In this document: positions 8,560 through 17,778 of the stretch, in pieces
Position numbering within the stretch: the stretch's first letter is position 1
Layout: every line of letters starts with the position of its first letter
From: Cellulosilyticum lentocellum DSM 5427
GTDB taxonomy: Bacteria > Bacillota > Clostridia > Lachnospirales > Cellulosilyticaceae
Assembly (NCBI RefSeq): GCF_000178835.2
Contig: NC_015275.1
Location: 2,067,001 to 2,131,000, forward strand
Direction: 5' to 3'
Length of the DNA: 64,000 bases
The notes under the pieces: generated by a model
What the model was told of the DNA's origin: nothing
The model's database searches: none
What the model saw: the letters and a program-made list of their open reading frames with translations, nothing else
Translations under genes and position numbers: made by a program

Positions 8560-11500
8560 TTGAACATATTTACTCTTATGGGTACTATCTTAGTTGATAA
8601 TACAGTAGCTAATAGTAGCATTAGTGAAACAGGTCAAGCAGCTGATGGATTAGCTGATAAGTTAGGTAATGGATTAAAAACAGCAGCTGGAGTTGTAGTG
8701 GGTGCATTAACAGCAGTAGGCACAGCAGCAGTAGGAATGGCTACCGTAGCAGTAAACGCAGCAGATGATTGTAAGAAGGCTTTAAATAATCTACAAACCC
8801 AAACAGGGGCAACAGATGAGGAAATGGGGGGATTAAAAGAAACCCTATTATCCATATATGGAGGCAATTATGGAGAATCTTTCGAGGATGTTGCAAGTGC
8901 AATAGCTAGTGTAAAGCAACAAACAAACCTAACAGGTAAAGAGCTAGAGAGCACAGCGCAGAATGCTATTGTTTTACGTGATACTTTTGATTGGGGAGTG
9001 GATGAACAACTTAATGCAGTTAACCAGTTAATGCAGAATTTTGGAGTTAGTTCAGAAGAAGCATTTAATCTTATAGCACAAGGAGCACAAAATGGCCTTA
9101 ATGCTCAAGGCGACTTAATGGATATTGTAAAAGAGTATAGTGTACATTTTGCTCAACTTGGACTAGATGCAGAAGATATGTTTAATTCTCTGAAAAGTGG
9201 TGCAGACAGTGGCGCATTCTCTATGGACAAGTTAGGAGATGCAGTTAAAGAACTTGGAATTAAGCTAAAAGCAGGAGATGCAGATGAATCCTTGAAAGAG
9301 TTAGGCTTAAATGCAGATGAATTAAAGAAAAAATTCAATGAAGGTGGAGAAGCAGCAAAAATTGCTTTTCAAGAAGTAAATAAGGCACTAGCTGAATGTG
9401 AAGATGTTACTCTTAGAAACCAGTATGCCACATCTATGTATGGAACCATGTGGGAAGACCTAGGTGTAAAGGCTACATTTGCTTTATCTAATATAAATGG
9501 AGAGTTTGATTCGACTCTTGATACTATGCAAAAAATAGACTCTATTAAATATGATTCGTTTAGTGAAGCAATAGCTGGAATTAAAAGAGAGATTGAAGTT
9601 GGTTTAATCATTCCATTTGGTGAAAAGCTATTACCTTACTTAAATGAATTTGCTAATTGGTTTCAAGAAAATAAGGATCAAATAATAAGTGGATTAAGTG
9701 GGGTATTAGACGAAGTTGTAAATGGAATAGAGTTCTTAATCAATAACTTAGAGACTATTGCCAAGGTTGCAGGAACAGCAGTAGCATCACTTTTAGCAAT
9801 TAAAACTATAAGTGTGGTTGTAGGTGCTATAACTACGTTATCTAGTGCAGTAACTGGATTAAATGCAGCCTTTACATTTATAGCAGCTAACCCAGTTGCA
9901 CTGGCTATAATCGGGATAGGTACAGCAGCAGGTATTGTAACAGCACATGTTATAGAAGCTAATGCTAGACAGAAAGAGTGGAACAATACCCTTCAAGATT
10001 CTGTTATATTATCAGAACAAATTACAGAGCTGACAGCAGAGCAAGAAGCTATATCACAAAAAACTGTTAATAGCATAACCAATCAATTGACTACATACAC
10101 CCAATTAACTAATCAAATCGCAGAGTTAGATGCTCAAATAGCACAGTATGGAGATTCAACTGGTGAATTGGAATCGGCCAAACAAGACCTAGTAAAAGAG
10201 TCTGGAAAGCTACTTAAGGCTATTGAGGATGAATATGGTAGTTATGATAATGCTATAGAAGTAGCGCATAACTATAAAAAAGCATTGGATAATAACAATG
10301 AAACTAAAAAAACACTGGCTAAATATACAGACTCATATGCTAGTAGTTTAGTAAAAGAAACACTACAAACAAGCCAATTAAACAAGCAAACACAAGATGC
10401 ATTAGAAACATACAAGAAGTATAATTCTCAGCAGATAATGAATAAAGAAGAAACGAACTTGTACAATAATGCTATTAAGGTATTGCAAGAAAATGTTTAT
10501 GGATTAGATGTTAGGTTAAATGCTAATACTAGGCTTTGGGAAGTTAATACAGCCCAAGTAGAAAGTTCAATAGAGTCCAACAATGCATTAAATAATGCCA
10601 AAATACAACAGGCCAATACATTCCAGCGCATGTCTGAACAGATTGCAACTGGAAGTAAAGAAGAAGCTAAGGCGGTTATTGAGTCTTGTGAAGCTGCTAT
10701 TGATGGATTAAGAGCACAGCGTTCAGCTCAGATGATGTTTGGTGGAGATATAACAGCAGAGCAGAAAGCAGAAATGGAACAATACTATGGAATGATAGAT
10801 AAGGCCAAAGCTAAGCTTAATGAGGTTAGTACTAATATTACAGGCGCAGCGAAAAAGGCGGGTTCAGAGGCAGGTAAGTCTGCTAAAGAAGCAGCAGAAG
10901 ATGTGGTAGACTCATACATTAATATGTATAACCAGAAAAAGTCACTAGGTAAAACAGACGTTAATGAGCAAGAAAAGATGCTTAGTGAACTAAAGAAAAA
11001 GCATAGTGATACAGCAGACCACATTATAAAAATTAATGACTTTGCCCTACAAGAAAGCTTAGATATTATAGAACAGCGCAAAGAGAAAGAAGAACTAACA
11101 ACAGAAGAAATCATAGTACTTTACCAAGAGGCTTCTAAAAATTATGCGTTAACCTATACGGACAAAAAGACCGTAACTGATGCTATAAATCAAGAAATTA
11201 AAGACAGCGTAGATAACTTAACTTCTGATATAGATACTCTTAACGATAAGCAATTAAGTGATCTAATAGATAACTTATCAGACATGAAGGTTAAGTATGA
11301 TGATTACGGATATGATGTGGAATACATAGAGCAACAGATAACAGAAGCTTGCAAAACAGAATATGAAAGGCAGTATGATGAGCTTTCTAACAATGTTGAG
11401 CAGATGAAAGAGAAGCGTAAAGAGTTATACCAAAATGAAGTTAATACCATTGATGAAGAGTTGAAAGAAACACTAGAAGGGTTAGATGCGCAATTAGAAG

Positions 11501-12207
11501 CTATTGAAAGTACTGCTACCGAAAGAGAAAAGTTAGCTAGAGAGCAAAAGTTAAGAGAAGCAATAGCAAAAGCTGAAACAGCAGAAGAAATTAAACGAGC
11601 ACAAGAAGAACTTGATAAGTGGCTTGTTGAACAATCAGAAAAAGAAGAAAAGAGACGTATTCAAGCAGTAAAAGAGCAGGCTAGAAAAGATGCAGAAGAC
11701 AAAAAGAAAGATGCTAAAACCAATTACGAAAGTCAGTTAGAAGATATAGATAATTTCATGCTTGAAGAAAGCAAGAAATTAGAGCAAAGAGAAAAAAATA
11801 GGGCATTATCAGAAGAAGAGTTAACAAAGCTAGCCAAAGAAGAATTAGAGCAACAAGAGAAAGACTTACAAGAGAGCTTAGATGCTAGAGAACTTAAGTT
11901 CCAAAAGTTTGTTGATAATATGAATAGAATTGGTGAAGCTGTTACAAGTCAAGATGTAAAAGAGTTTGTAGATGGAAGTCATAGAAGTGGGTTAAGTTAT
12001 GTTCCATTTGATGGGTATAAGGCTGAATTACATGAAGGTGAAAGAGTATTAACAAAGCAAGAAGCAGAAGATTATAACAAAGATGAAGAATCAAGTAAAG
12101 AGTATGAAAAAGTTGATACAAGCAAAATGGAAGACCTATTGAAACAAGTACTAAATGCTTTAATTACTTTACCCAAAAGGCAAAAGTTAGAACAAAATAT
12201 GGCATAG
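8560..12207 (+). CDS. tail tape measure protein
   Basis: A 1215-residue protein starting at TTG behind TAGGAGGTGAG. N-terminal small-residue helices are followed by a TP901-type core (LRDTFDWGVDEQLNAVNQLMQNFG, near residue 145). There is a hydrophobic segment around residues 405-470, then a long charged coiled coil (about 700-1150, very rich in E/K). The tail ends with 'GLSYVPFDGYKAELHEGERVLTKQEAE', the classic C-terminal motif of these proteins. It sets tail length and helps inject DNA. Confidence 0.95.
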   Translation: MNIFTLMGTILVDNTVANSSISETGQAADGLADKLGNGLKTAAGVVVGALTAVGTAAVGMATVAVNAADDCKKALNNLQTQTGATDEEMGGLKETLLSIYGGNYGESFEDVASAIASVKQQTNLTGKELESTAQNAIVLRDTFDWGVDEQLNAVNQLMQNFGVSSEEAFNLIAQGAQNGLNAQGDLMDIVKEYSVHFAQLGLDAEDMFNSLKSGADSGAFSMDKLGDAVKELGIKLKAGDADESLKELGLNADELKKKFNEGGEAAKIAFQEVNKALAECEDVTLRNQYATSMYGTMWEDLGVKATFALSNINGEFDSTLDTMQKIDSIKYDSFSEAIAGIKREIEVGLIIPFGEKLLPYLNEFANWFQENKDQIISGLSGVLDEVVNGIEFLINNLETIAKVAGTAVASLLAIKTISVVVGAITTLSSAVTGLNAAFTFIAANPVALAIIGIGTAAGIVTAHVIEANARQKEWNNTLQDSVILSEQITELTAEQEAISQKTVNSITNQLTTYTQLTNQIAELDAQIAQYGDSTGELESAKQDLVKESGKLLKAIEDEYGSYDNAIEVAHNYKKALDNNNETKKTLAKYTDSYASSLVKETLQTSQLNKQTQDALETYKKYNSQQIMNKEETNLYNNAIKVLQENVYGLDVRLNANTRLWEVNTAQVESSIESNNALNNAKIQQANTFQRMSEQIATGSKEEAKAVIESCEAAIDGLRAQRSAQMMFGGDITAEQKAEMEQYYGMIDKAKAKLNEVSTNITGAAKKAGSEAGKSAKEAAEDVVDSYINMYNQKKSLGKTDVNEQEKMLSELKKKHSDTADHIIKINDFALQESLDIIEQRKEKEELTTEEIIVLYQEASKNYALTYTDKKTVTDAINQEIKDSVDNLTSDIDTLNDKQLSDLIDNLSDMKVKYDDYGYDVEYIEQQITEACKTEYERQYDELSNNVEQMKEKRKELYQNEVNTIDEELKETLEGLDAQLEAIESTATEREKLAREQKLREAIAKAETAEEIKRAQEELDKWLVEQSEKEEKRRIQAVKEQARKDAEDKKKDAKTNYESQLEDIDNFMLEESKKLEQREKNRALSEEELTKLAKEELEQQEKDLQESLDARELKFQKFVDNMNRIGEAVTSQDVKEFVDGSHRSGLSYVPFDGYKAELHEGERVLTKQEAEDYNKDEESSKEYEKVDTSKMEDLLKQVLNALITLPKRQKLEQNMA

Positions 12208-12221
12208 AAAGGAGTATATGA

Positions 12222-14234
12222 ATGTTTACTTATCACTTGAAAGCACGCAGGTTAGATTTAAAAACAGTTGTATGGGATTTAAGTGCACTAGATTTCTTTA
12301 ATAATGTAACAAATAGGCTTGTATCATATACTCTTGGTGATTCATATGTTTATTGGGATGCTACTATGGGTTACAACGATAGTGTCAAATATGAGTACAT
12401 AAAATACAGGAATGCAGCAGGTAACATTGTAACAGTAGGGCAAGGCGAAAGTGTTGTAACGTATAACCATACACTTGATGGTCGTGTCGGCCTAGCTACT
12501 TTACCAAGTGGATATAATCCTCTTAATTTATTATCTCAAAATAAAAGTGATCCATATTTAGAGATAAGGTTTGCAGACTGGCACGAAATAAGAGAGCAGG
12601 AGACTACCTTTAATAATAATTTAGGGCAAGGAACGCATTTAGAGCTATCTGTAGAATATAAGGAAATAGCTATTAGTAATTTTGAAGTAACCAGAGATCA
12701 TGCAAATGAAAGATACATGATAAAAGTAAAAGCCAACTACCTTGAAAAATATACAGTAGAAGTAATAAATGTAAATGAACTAGAAGGCAATAAGACAGCT
12801 ATTACCTTAACATCTTTAGAAGAAATATCATATATCCCAGAAAAATACTTTAAAGAAGGTAGCAATATCTTAAATGTTACAGCCTATAACGGAACAAAAA
12901 CAGCCTTTAGAACGCTTACAATAAGCCACATTACCCCAACTTTGACTGAGGTTTCAATCGAAAATGAAAATGGATTAATTGACAACATAACAACAGTAAC
13001 TTGGACAAGCAAGAACCAAGGTAAAGCTGAAATATACAACAATGATAAGTTAATTAAGTCAGTGGGGACAGTTACGGTTGCAGTTTTACCAAAAGGAACA
13101 CTAAACGTAGGCAAAAATAAAATAGAGGTAAGAGTATATAACGTTGGAGATAGCAATGTTATTAATAGCATTGTTAGTGTGTCAAAGGTTAGTACTATTA
13201 CACTAGCTAGGATATTACCATCTATAGAAAAGAATAGTTTTTCAATCAATGATACAAATACGGACAACGTTATCACAGCTGCCTGGAAATCTACAAATCA
13301 AAGTAGGTTTGGAATTTATCAAGGGGATAGATTAATTAGCACAGGAGTAAGTGGACAAACAGTAGATATAGCCAGGGGTACATTAAGCATAGGAAGTACT
13401 AACCTAAAACTAGTAATTTACTACGATAGTGGCTTTGACACCGTTCAAGTAGAAGAAGTTATAGCAACTGTATTAACCCAAAATACTCCTATAATATACA
13501 ATCTAGAACCTAGCAACCTTAACATTAATATAGATGAAATTGTCAATGTTACTTTTGCAACAAATGAATTTTGTGATAGTTGGGAACTAACAGCAGCAGG
13601 ATTAAATACTAAGGGAACTGATGCGAGAAGTGTAAGCTTTGGTAAAGAAGTATTTAAGCAAGGCAAAAACGAAATGACATTAAAAATATTCTATAGTCCT
13701 AAGTATAACAATGAGATTCGCACAGCTACTAAGAAGGTAACATTTACAGGTTATGGAACCCCTAAAACTCCTATATTTGATGGTAATGTTTTATATTCCA
13801 CAGCTACACCACAATTAACATGGGAATCAATAGATCAAGTAGAAATACATCTGCTTATTGTTGAAGCAGAATCAGAAGAGGTTGTTCAAGAAAAGCTAGA
13901 ATTTACAGAAGATAAGTTTGCCACGTTAGAGACATTAGAGGATGATAAGACATACATTGCTACATTAGCTGTTAAAAATAAGTATGGCCTATGGAGTGAA
14001 TATGCAAAAAAGGAATTTCAAACAAAATTCAATGACATTATTCTTCCTACATTTGATTTATTTGAAGCTGAGACAAGTGTATTCATAACAATAGGTGGAA
14101 TACAAGATCCTAATTTTAAGGCTATAAGTATTTACAGAAAGAGTGAAAGAGAAGATGTGTGGACTGAAATAGCTGATGATTGTAATATCGAAGACACTAT
14201 TAGAGATTATATGTGTCCAGCAAATTTAAAATAG
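12222..14234 (+). CDS. large distal-tail (Dit-like) protein, first frame segment
   Basis: 670 residues in this frame. After an N-terminal domain come tandem beta-sandwich repeats containing 'TVTWTSKNQGKAEIYNNDKL', 'VITAAWKSTNQSRFGIYQGD' and later a fibronectin-like 'PQLTWESIDQVEIHLLIVEA'. These look like Ig/FN3-type modules that decorate phage tails. The frame ends at TAG (14232-14234) immediately after a perfect T TTA AAA heptamer (14225-14231). A -1 shift continues into the next segment as LKIAYKLRVYDKN, which completes the last FN3 strand. Either programmed frameshifting or a one-base deletion explains this. Confidence 0.75.
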   Translation: MFTYHLKARRLDLKTVVWDLSALDFFNNVTNRLVSYTLGDSYVYWDATMGYNDSVKYEYIKYRNAAGNIVTVGQGESVVTYNHTLDGRVGLATLPSGYNPLNLLSQNKSDPYLEIRFADWHEIREQETTFNNNLGQGTHLELSVEYKEIAISNFEVTRDHANERYMIKVKANYLEKYTVEVINVNELEGNKTAITLTSLEEISYIPEKYFKEGSNILNVTAYNGTKTAFRTLTISHITPTLTEVSIENENGLIDNITTVTWTSKNQGKAEIYNNDKLIKSVGTVTVAVLPKGTLNVGKNKIEVRVYNVGDSNVINSIVSVSKVSTITLARILPSIEKNSFSINDTNTDNVITAAWKSTNQSRFGIYQGDRLISTGVSGQTVDIARGTLSIGSTNLKLVIYYDSGFDTVQVEEVIATVLTQNTPIIYNLEPSNLNINIDEIVNVTFATNEFCDSWELTAAGLNTKGTDARSVSFGKEVFKQGKNEMTLKIFYSPKYNNEIRTATKKVTFTGYGTPKTPIFDGNVLYSTATPQLTWESIDQVEIHLLIVEAESEEVVQEKLEFTEDKFATLETLEDDKTYIATLAVKNKYGLWSEYAKKEFQTKFNDIILPTFDLFEAETSVFITIGGIQDPNFKAISIYRKSEREDVWTEIADDCNIEDTIRDYMCPANLK

Positions 14235-14581
14235 CTTATAAACTTAGGGTGTACGACAAAAATAATGCATACAAAGACACAGAAATAAAAACTATATCTA
14301 TTAGTTTAAGCAGCTACATTTTAACTAATCTAGAGAACGCAGAAGATGTATATATGATTTTTGGCACACCTAGTTATAAGTTCAATGGTGATTTTGTAAG
14401 TAAGCTGTATGCAGGGCAAAGAGCTCCTAGGACATTTAAAGGAAAAGTACAATATAAAACAGGAACCTTCAGAACAGCATTAAAAAATGCAGATGCATAC
14501 AATCTAATAGACTTTATAGAGAATAGTAACGAGTATAATTTATTCTGTTTAAGAGACCAACGAGGAGAAAATTATATGTAA
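14213..14581 (+). CDS. distal-tail protein, second frame segment
   Basis: This frame is -1 relative to the upstream segment. It continues the last FN3 strand (FKIAYKLRVYDKNNAYKD) and then enters a new domain (ISLSSYILTNLENAEDVYM). The GTG at 14213 lacks a ribosome site, so this is better read as a continuation than a separate gene. It ends at 14581 after DQRGENYM. The -1 frame carries on with KLYVIAKLESQDPKG, so a second frame break follows near 14567-14575. Confidence 0.6.
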   Translation: MSSKFKIAYKLRVYDKNNAYKDTEIKTISISLSSYILTNLENAEDVYMIFGTPSYKFNGDFVSKLYAGQRAPRTFKGKVQYKTGTFRTALKNADAYNLIDFIENSNEYNLFCLRDQRGENYM

Positions 14582-14778
14582 TTGCTAAACTGGAATCACA
14601 AGATCCAAAAGGTTTGAAGAGATTGTCTGTAAGTTTTAGCTTTACAGAAGTGAACTTTATAGAGTCAAAGATGTATACAGGAAGTGGATATAAGAAAATT
14701 TCATATCTAAACGGAGAATATTATCTAGATGGTTCAGTAGACTTAAGTGGATATGACTTAAGTGTAACACTAGAGTAG
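14539..14778 (+). CDS. distal-tail protein, third frame segment
   Basis: This frame is open from 14539 to TAG at 14776-14778 and has no usable start. From about 14569 it reads KLYVIAKLESQDPKGLKRLS and continues as a beta-rich tail-tip domain ending DLSGYDLSVTLE. It joins the second segment if one base is added to the four-A run in GAGAAAATTA. The heptamer here (A GAA AAT) is not a good slippery site, so a real deletion or base-call error is more likely than programmed shifting. Confidence 0.55.
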   Translation, partial: FILFKRPTRRKLYVIAKLESQDPKGLKRLSVSFSFTEVNFIESKMYTGSGYKKISYLNGEYYLDGSVDLSGYDLSVTLE

Positions 14779-14788
14779 GAGGAGTCAT

Positions 14789-15814
14789 ATGCAACAATAC
14801 AATACGCATTATTTTAAATATTATGCCCTAGACTCAAATATGGCTAACCCTACTGTAGTAAATTGCATAGAAGATGGTGGAACAGTAAGCTATAACAGCT
14901 TAGATAGTCTTAAGACAAATGCAAGATTAAAAGTATCATTGGATACAAGTGAGATATTTGATATTAAACGAATAAGAATATGCAGTGTTTTGAATGGCAA
15001 CGAATTACCTTGTGGTACATTTCTGGTAGCGACTCCAAGTAGTCAATTTGAAAGTGCAGTGCAGAGCATAGATGTAACTTGTTATAGCACTTTATGGCCT
15101 GTAAAGGTTGATAAATGCGACACTAGGTATTATGTGCCATTAGGTACTAATGCAGTTAATGAAGTAAAACGTATACTAGGAAGGTTTGGGTATCAAGTGA
15201 TTATCCCAGACAGTACTAAGACTACTAGCGTTAATCAAGAGTGGGAAATAGGCACTAGTTATCTTGAAATAGTGAACAGCTTACTTGATAGTATAGGCTA
15301 CACAAGCTTATATGTAGACGTATATGGCAATTATGTAGCTAAACCTGACATACTTCCAAGCTTAAGGGAAGCAGAAATTATATATGATTCAGATGATATT
15401 AATAATATCATTGAGCCTAGTGCCGAGAGCGAATTAGATTTATTCAATGTCCCCAACAAGTTTATACGCTATGTGAATAGTCCAGAAGTAGACCTTACAG
15501 CAGTATATATAAATTCTCGAGGTATAACAGGTACCGAAGCTACAGGAATAGTAAATGTAGATTCACAAGAGGTTAATGACGCATCAGATTATGACACCTT
15601 GTATGAGCTATGCAAAAAAGCAGCTGAAGAAGCTACAAGTATTTATCACAAGGTTACTATTTACACTGCAATTAATCCCATTCATTTGTTTCTGAACTGT
15701 CTCCATCTTAATCATTATCAACTACGAGGGAAGTTTATAGAAACAAGCTGGGATATAGAGCTTCAGACCGGAGGAACTATGACACATAACTTAAGGGAGG
15801 TAATAGCGTGCTAA
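14789..15814 (+). CDS. Tal-like tail-tip/baseplate protein
   Basis: A 341-residue protein starting at ATG behind TAGGAGGAG. The alternating beta segments (SLKTNARLKVSLDTSEIFD; then CGTFLVATPSSQFESAVQSIDVTCYS; then GTSYLEIVNSLLDSIGYTSLYVD) resemble gp27/Tal-type baseplate hub proteins of Firmicute siphophages. It follows the Dit-like gene as expected. No peptidase motif was recognised, so I do not claim enzymatic activity. Confidence 0.65.
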   Translation: MQQYNTHYFKYYALDSNMANPTVVNCIEDGGTVSYNSLDSLKTNARLKVSLDTSEIFDIKRIRICSVLNGNELPCGTFLVATPSSQFESAVQSIDVTCYSTLWPVKVDKCDTRYYVPLGTNAVNEVKRILGRFGYQVIIPDSTKTTSVNQEWEIGTSYLEIVNSLLDSIGYTSLYVDVYGNYVAKPDILPSLREAEIIYDSDDINNIIEPSAESELDLFNVPNKFIRYVNSPEVDLTAVYINSRGITGTEATGIVNVDSQEVNDASDYDTLYELCKKAAEEATSIYHKVTIYTAINPIHLFLNCLHLNHYQLRGKFIETSWDIELQTGGTMTHNLREVIAC

Positions 15815-15987
15815 AGTATGCAAAAATTACAACTCTAAATGAAAACGAATGTAAAGTTACATTTATCGGGGAGACAGTAGAAAGTCAAATGCCATATTAT
15901 AGGTTAGCAACATATTCACCGCTTCTAAATGATATGGTTGCGGTTGATGATGTGGCAAAAATCATAATTGGGAAGGTGGTGAAATAG
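15808..15987 (+). CDS. small phage tail protein, function unknown
   Basis: A 59-residue protein from a GTG with AAGGGAGG upstream, overlapping the Tal-like gene by 7 bases. The sequence (MLKYAKITTLNENECKVTFI, then VESQMPYYRLATYSPLLND) looks like a short OB-type beta barrel with a 'GD-V-V-DDVAKIIIGKV' end, as in small hub or spike-adaptor proteins. It is tightly packed between tail genes, which supports it being real. I recognise no named family. Confidence 0.6.
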   Translation: MLKYAKITTLNENECKVTFIGETVESQMPYYRLATYSPLLNDMVAVDDVAKIIIGKVVK

Positions 15988-16133
15988 TGAGTGAATTAGT
16001 ATTTAATGAGGAAATTAAGCAACTTACAGTAGACAATAAGAACTTTGCAGATTTATGGAACGGTGTTCATCAAAAATTACTAGAGAATACCAAGTTTAAT
16101 AAGAAAAAATTGAAAAACTGTTTAATGATTTAA
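15987..16133 (+). CDS. tail fibre protein, N-terminal segment (frame-broken)
   Basis: 48 residues from a GTG that shares its G with the previous stop (TAGTG). [20 protein letters not shown] leads to NTKFNKKK and then an early stop. In the -1 frame the reading continues as [20 protein letters not shown] straight into the collagen-like fibre. The break is at the A6 run 16104-16109 (codons AAG AAA AAA TTG). A missing A or ribosome/polymerase slippage would restore one long fibre. Confidence 0.65.
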   Translation: MSELVFNEEIKQLTVDNKNFADLWNGVHQKLLENTKFNKKKLKNCLMI

Positions 16134-17005
16134 ATGATGTATTAGCACAGTTTGATGGCTACTTAACAGCAGATGAATTATATGCATTATTAGAGAAGGG
16201 AATAAAGGGAGATAAAGGAGATCCATTTACTTACGAAGATTTTACAGCAGAGCAATTAGAAGCTTTAAAAGGCGAAAAAGGGGATGTAGGGGAACAGGGG
16301 CCACAAGGTGAAAAAGGTGAAGATGGGATAACATATACATTCACATTTGAAGATTTAACAGAGGCACAGAAAGAAACCTTAAAAGGCCCACAAGGGCCAC
16401 AAGGTATACAAGGAGAAAAGGGCGAAACAGGAGCACAGGGCATACAAGGCCCTAAAGGAGACAAAGGAGAGCAAGGTATACAGGGGCCACAAGGTGTACA
16501 AGGCCCTAGTGGAGCAACAGCAATTAATGATGCTTCAACAGCAACAAATGCTATATGGAGTGCAAATAAAACTTATACAGAAATTGAAGGTTTAAAAACT
16601 ACATCTGTTAATGGAAAAACACAAGTAGCAGTCGCTATTAACGGAAAGCTAGGCACAACATTAACGGCTGCTACTTCATATGCAGATATGGCTTATTACA
16701 TAGGACTCTTAGGTCCAGCATTAGCATTTAGCCTATCTAGTGCAACTCCAATATATAATAGTTCAGTTACTTTAACTGGTAATGTATTTCTTGTTATTGG
16801 TGGTGCTATTAGTGTTAATACTGGTGCATTCAAGGCATGGTATGGAATAACTATTTCTACTTCTGGTAGTTCAGTTGTTTTTTGTCCTGGGATGGGTGAA
16901 AGTGACGTCGCACATAATGCATATTTAATTATTTCTAATACTGGTAGTTTAACTTTATCAAGAAGGTATTATTCTAGTACAATTAATGCTTATGTTCTAG
17001 CGTGA
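16103..17005 (+). CDS. collagen-like phage tail fibre, main segment
   Basis: Open from 16103 to TGA at 17003-17005, with no ATG, GTG or TTG in frame before 16688, so translation must enter from the upstream segment. The N-terminal part has two related '[16 protein letters not shown]' type units and a run of about 25 Gly-X-Y triplets ([28 protein letters not shown]), a collagen-like triple helix common in fibres. The remainder is a small-residue-rich, beta-predicted tip ([18 protein letters not shown]) that may bind the host. The frame relation to 15987-16133 is -1. Confidence 0.7.
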   Translation, partial: EKIEKLFNDLNDVLAQFDGYLTADELYALLEKGIKGDKGDPFTYEDFTAEQLEALKGEKGDVGEQGPQGEKGEDGITYTFTFEDLTEAQKETLKGPQGPQGIQGEKGETGAQGIQGPKGDKGEQGIQGPQGVQGPSGATAINDASTATNAIWSANKTYTEIEGLKTTSVNGKTQVAVAINGKLGTTLTAATSYADMAYYIGLLGPALAFSLSSATPIYNSSVTLTGNVFLVIGGAISVNTGAFKAWYGITISTSGSSVVFCPGMGESDVAHNAYLIISNTGSLTLSRRYYSSTINAYVLA

Positions 17006-17026
17006 TAAATTTTAAGGAGTGATTTT

Positions 17027-17332
17027 ATGACAAGATTGTTAATTTGCAAAGACTCAGAGCAAAACGTAATTATAGTGCAACAACGATTAAATGAAACAGA
17101 TAATATTACTTACTCTATTATAGATAACCCACCAGCAATAGAGGAAGTAGAGGGCAAGATTGGAAAATACTCATTAGATGAAAATGGAAATATTGTCGTT
17201 GTTTATGAGGATGTCCCCAAAACAGATATTGAGCTTTTAAGAGAAGAAAACACACAAATTAAAGAAAGTAATGCAATGCTTAATCAAGCAATTACAGAGC
17301 TAAGTTTAGTTGTTTCTACACTTATGGCATAG
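17027..17332 (+). CDS. small tail-associated protein
   Basis: A 101-residue protein with AAGGAGTG upstream. A beta-like N-terminal half (LLICKDSEQNVIIVQQRLNE, then GKIGKYSLDENGNIVV) is followed by a C-terminal helix (DIELLREENTQIKESNAMLN) that could be a short coiled coil. Genes of this kind sit after fibres in Firmicute phages and may act as fibre chaperones or connectors. No specific family recognised. Confidence 0.6.
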   Translation: MTRLLICKDSEQNVIIVQQRLNETDNITYSIIDNPPAIEEVEGKIGKYSLDENGNIVVVYEDVPKTDIELLREENTQIKESNAMLNQAITELSLVVSTLMA

Positions 17333-17355
17333 CCAAATAAAAAGGAGATGATTTT

Positions 17356-17496
17356 ATGGTATTTACAAAGAATAGTGCACTAGTAAAAGTATGGGTAGGA
17401 AATGTTCAGTCTGGGCTTTATACAAAGGAACAGGTACCTAAAATTTTTAATCTACAAGAGGTAGTTTGGGAAGTCCTAGAAGAGAGTACAAAATAA
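17356..17496 (+). CDS. XkdX-like small phage protein
   Basis: A 46-residue protein (MVFTKNSALVKVWVGNVQSG then LYTKEQVPKIFNLQEVVWEV) with AAAGGAGATG upstream. The 'W-x-G-x-V-x-x-G-L-Y-T-K-E-Q-V' pattern fits the XkdX family of tiny proteins between fibres and lysis genes. It lies in the expected place. Its function is not known. Confidence 0.65.
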   Translation: MVFTKNSALVKVWVGNVQSGLYTKEQVPKIFNLQEVVWEVLEESTK

Positions 17497-17564
17497 TTTA
17501 ATAGGTAGGCATAAAGAAGCAGCTTAATATGCTGTATTTTTTATGTCTTACAAGGAGGTATTAA

Positions 17565-17762
17565 ATGAATCAAGATGGAACGCCTACAGCAGTTGATATG
17601 GTTCAGATTAGTGAGAAATTGGCTAGAATTGAAACGCTCTTAAGCGAAAAGGTTGGTAGTTTAGAAAAGAGAGTTGGGCAACTAGAAAGTAATCAGAGGT
17701 GGCTTATACTGTTGGTGGTTGGCTCTGTAATTTATGCATTATTAAGTAAAGTTGGTCTATAG
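17565..17762 (+). CDS. XhlA-like hemolysin/holin-associated protein
   Basis: A 65-residue protein with CAAGGAGG upstream. A coiled-coil N-terminal part (ISEKLARIETLLSEKVGSLE, then RVGQLESNQRW) is followed by one C-terminal membrane segment (LILLVVGSVIYALLSKVGL). This architecture is that of XhlA/Hemolysin_XhlA proteins, which work with holins in lysis. It precedes two further small membrane proteins and the endolysin. Confidence 0.75.
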   Translation: MNQDGTPTAVDMVQISEKLARIETLLSEKVGSLEKRVGQLESNQRWLILLVVGSVIYALLSKVGL

Positions 17763-17778
17763 AAATTGGAGGAGTGCT

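Noticed and set aside
16101-16120. Classical two-tRNA slippery site in the fibre gene
   Set aside because: The codons AAG AAA AAA TTG give G AAA AAA, which does not satisfy the X XXY YYZ rule; only one-tRNA or polymerase slippage would work, so I did not call it programmed.
16231-16464. Cys/Pro-rich ORF on the - strand
   Set aside because: It mirrors the Gly-X-Y repeats of the tail fibre; a repetitive shadow with no start signals.
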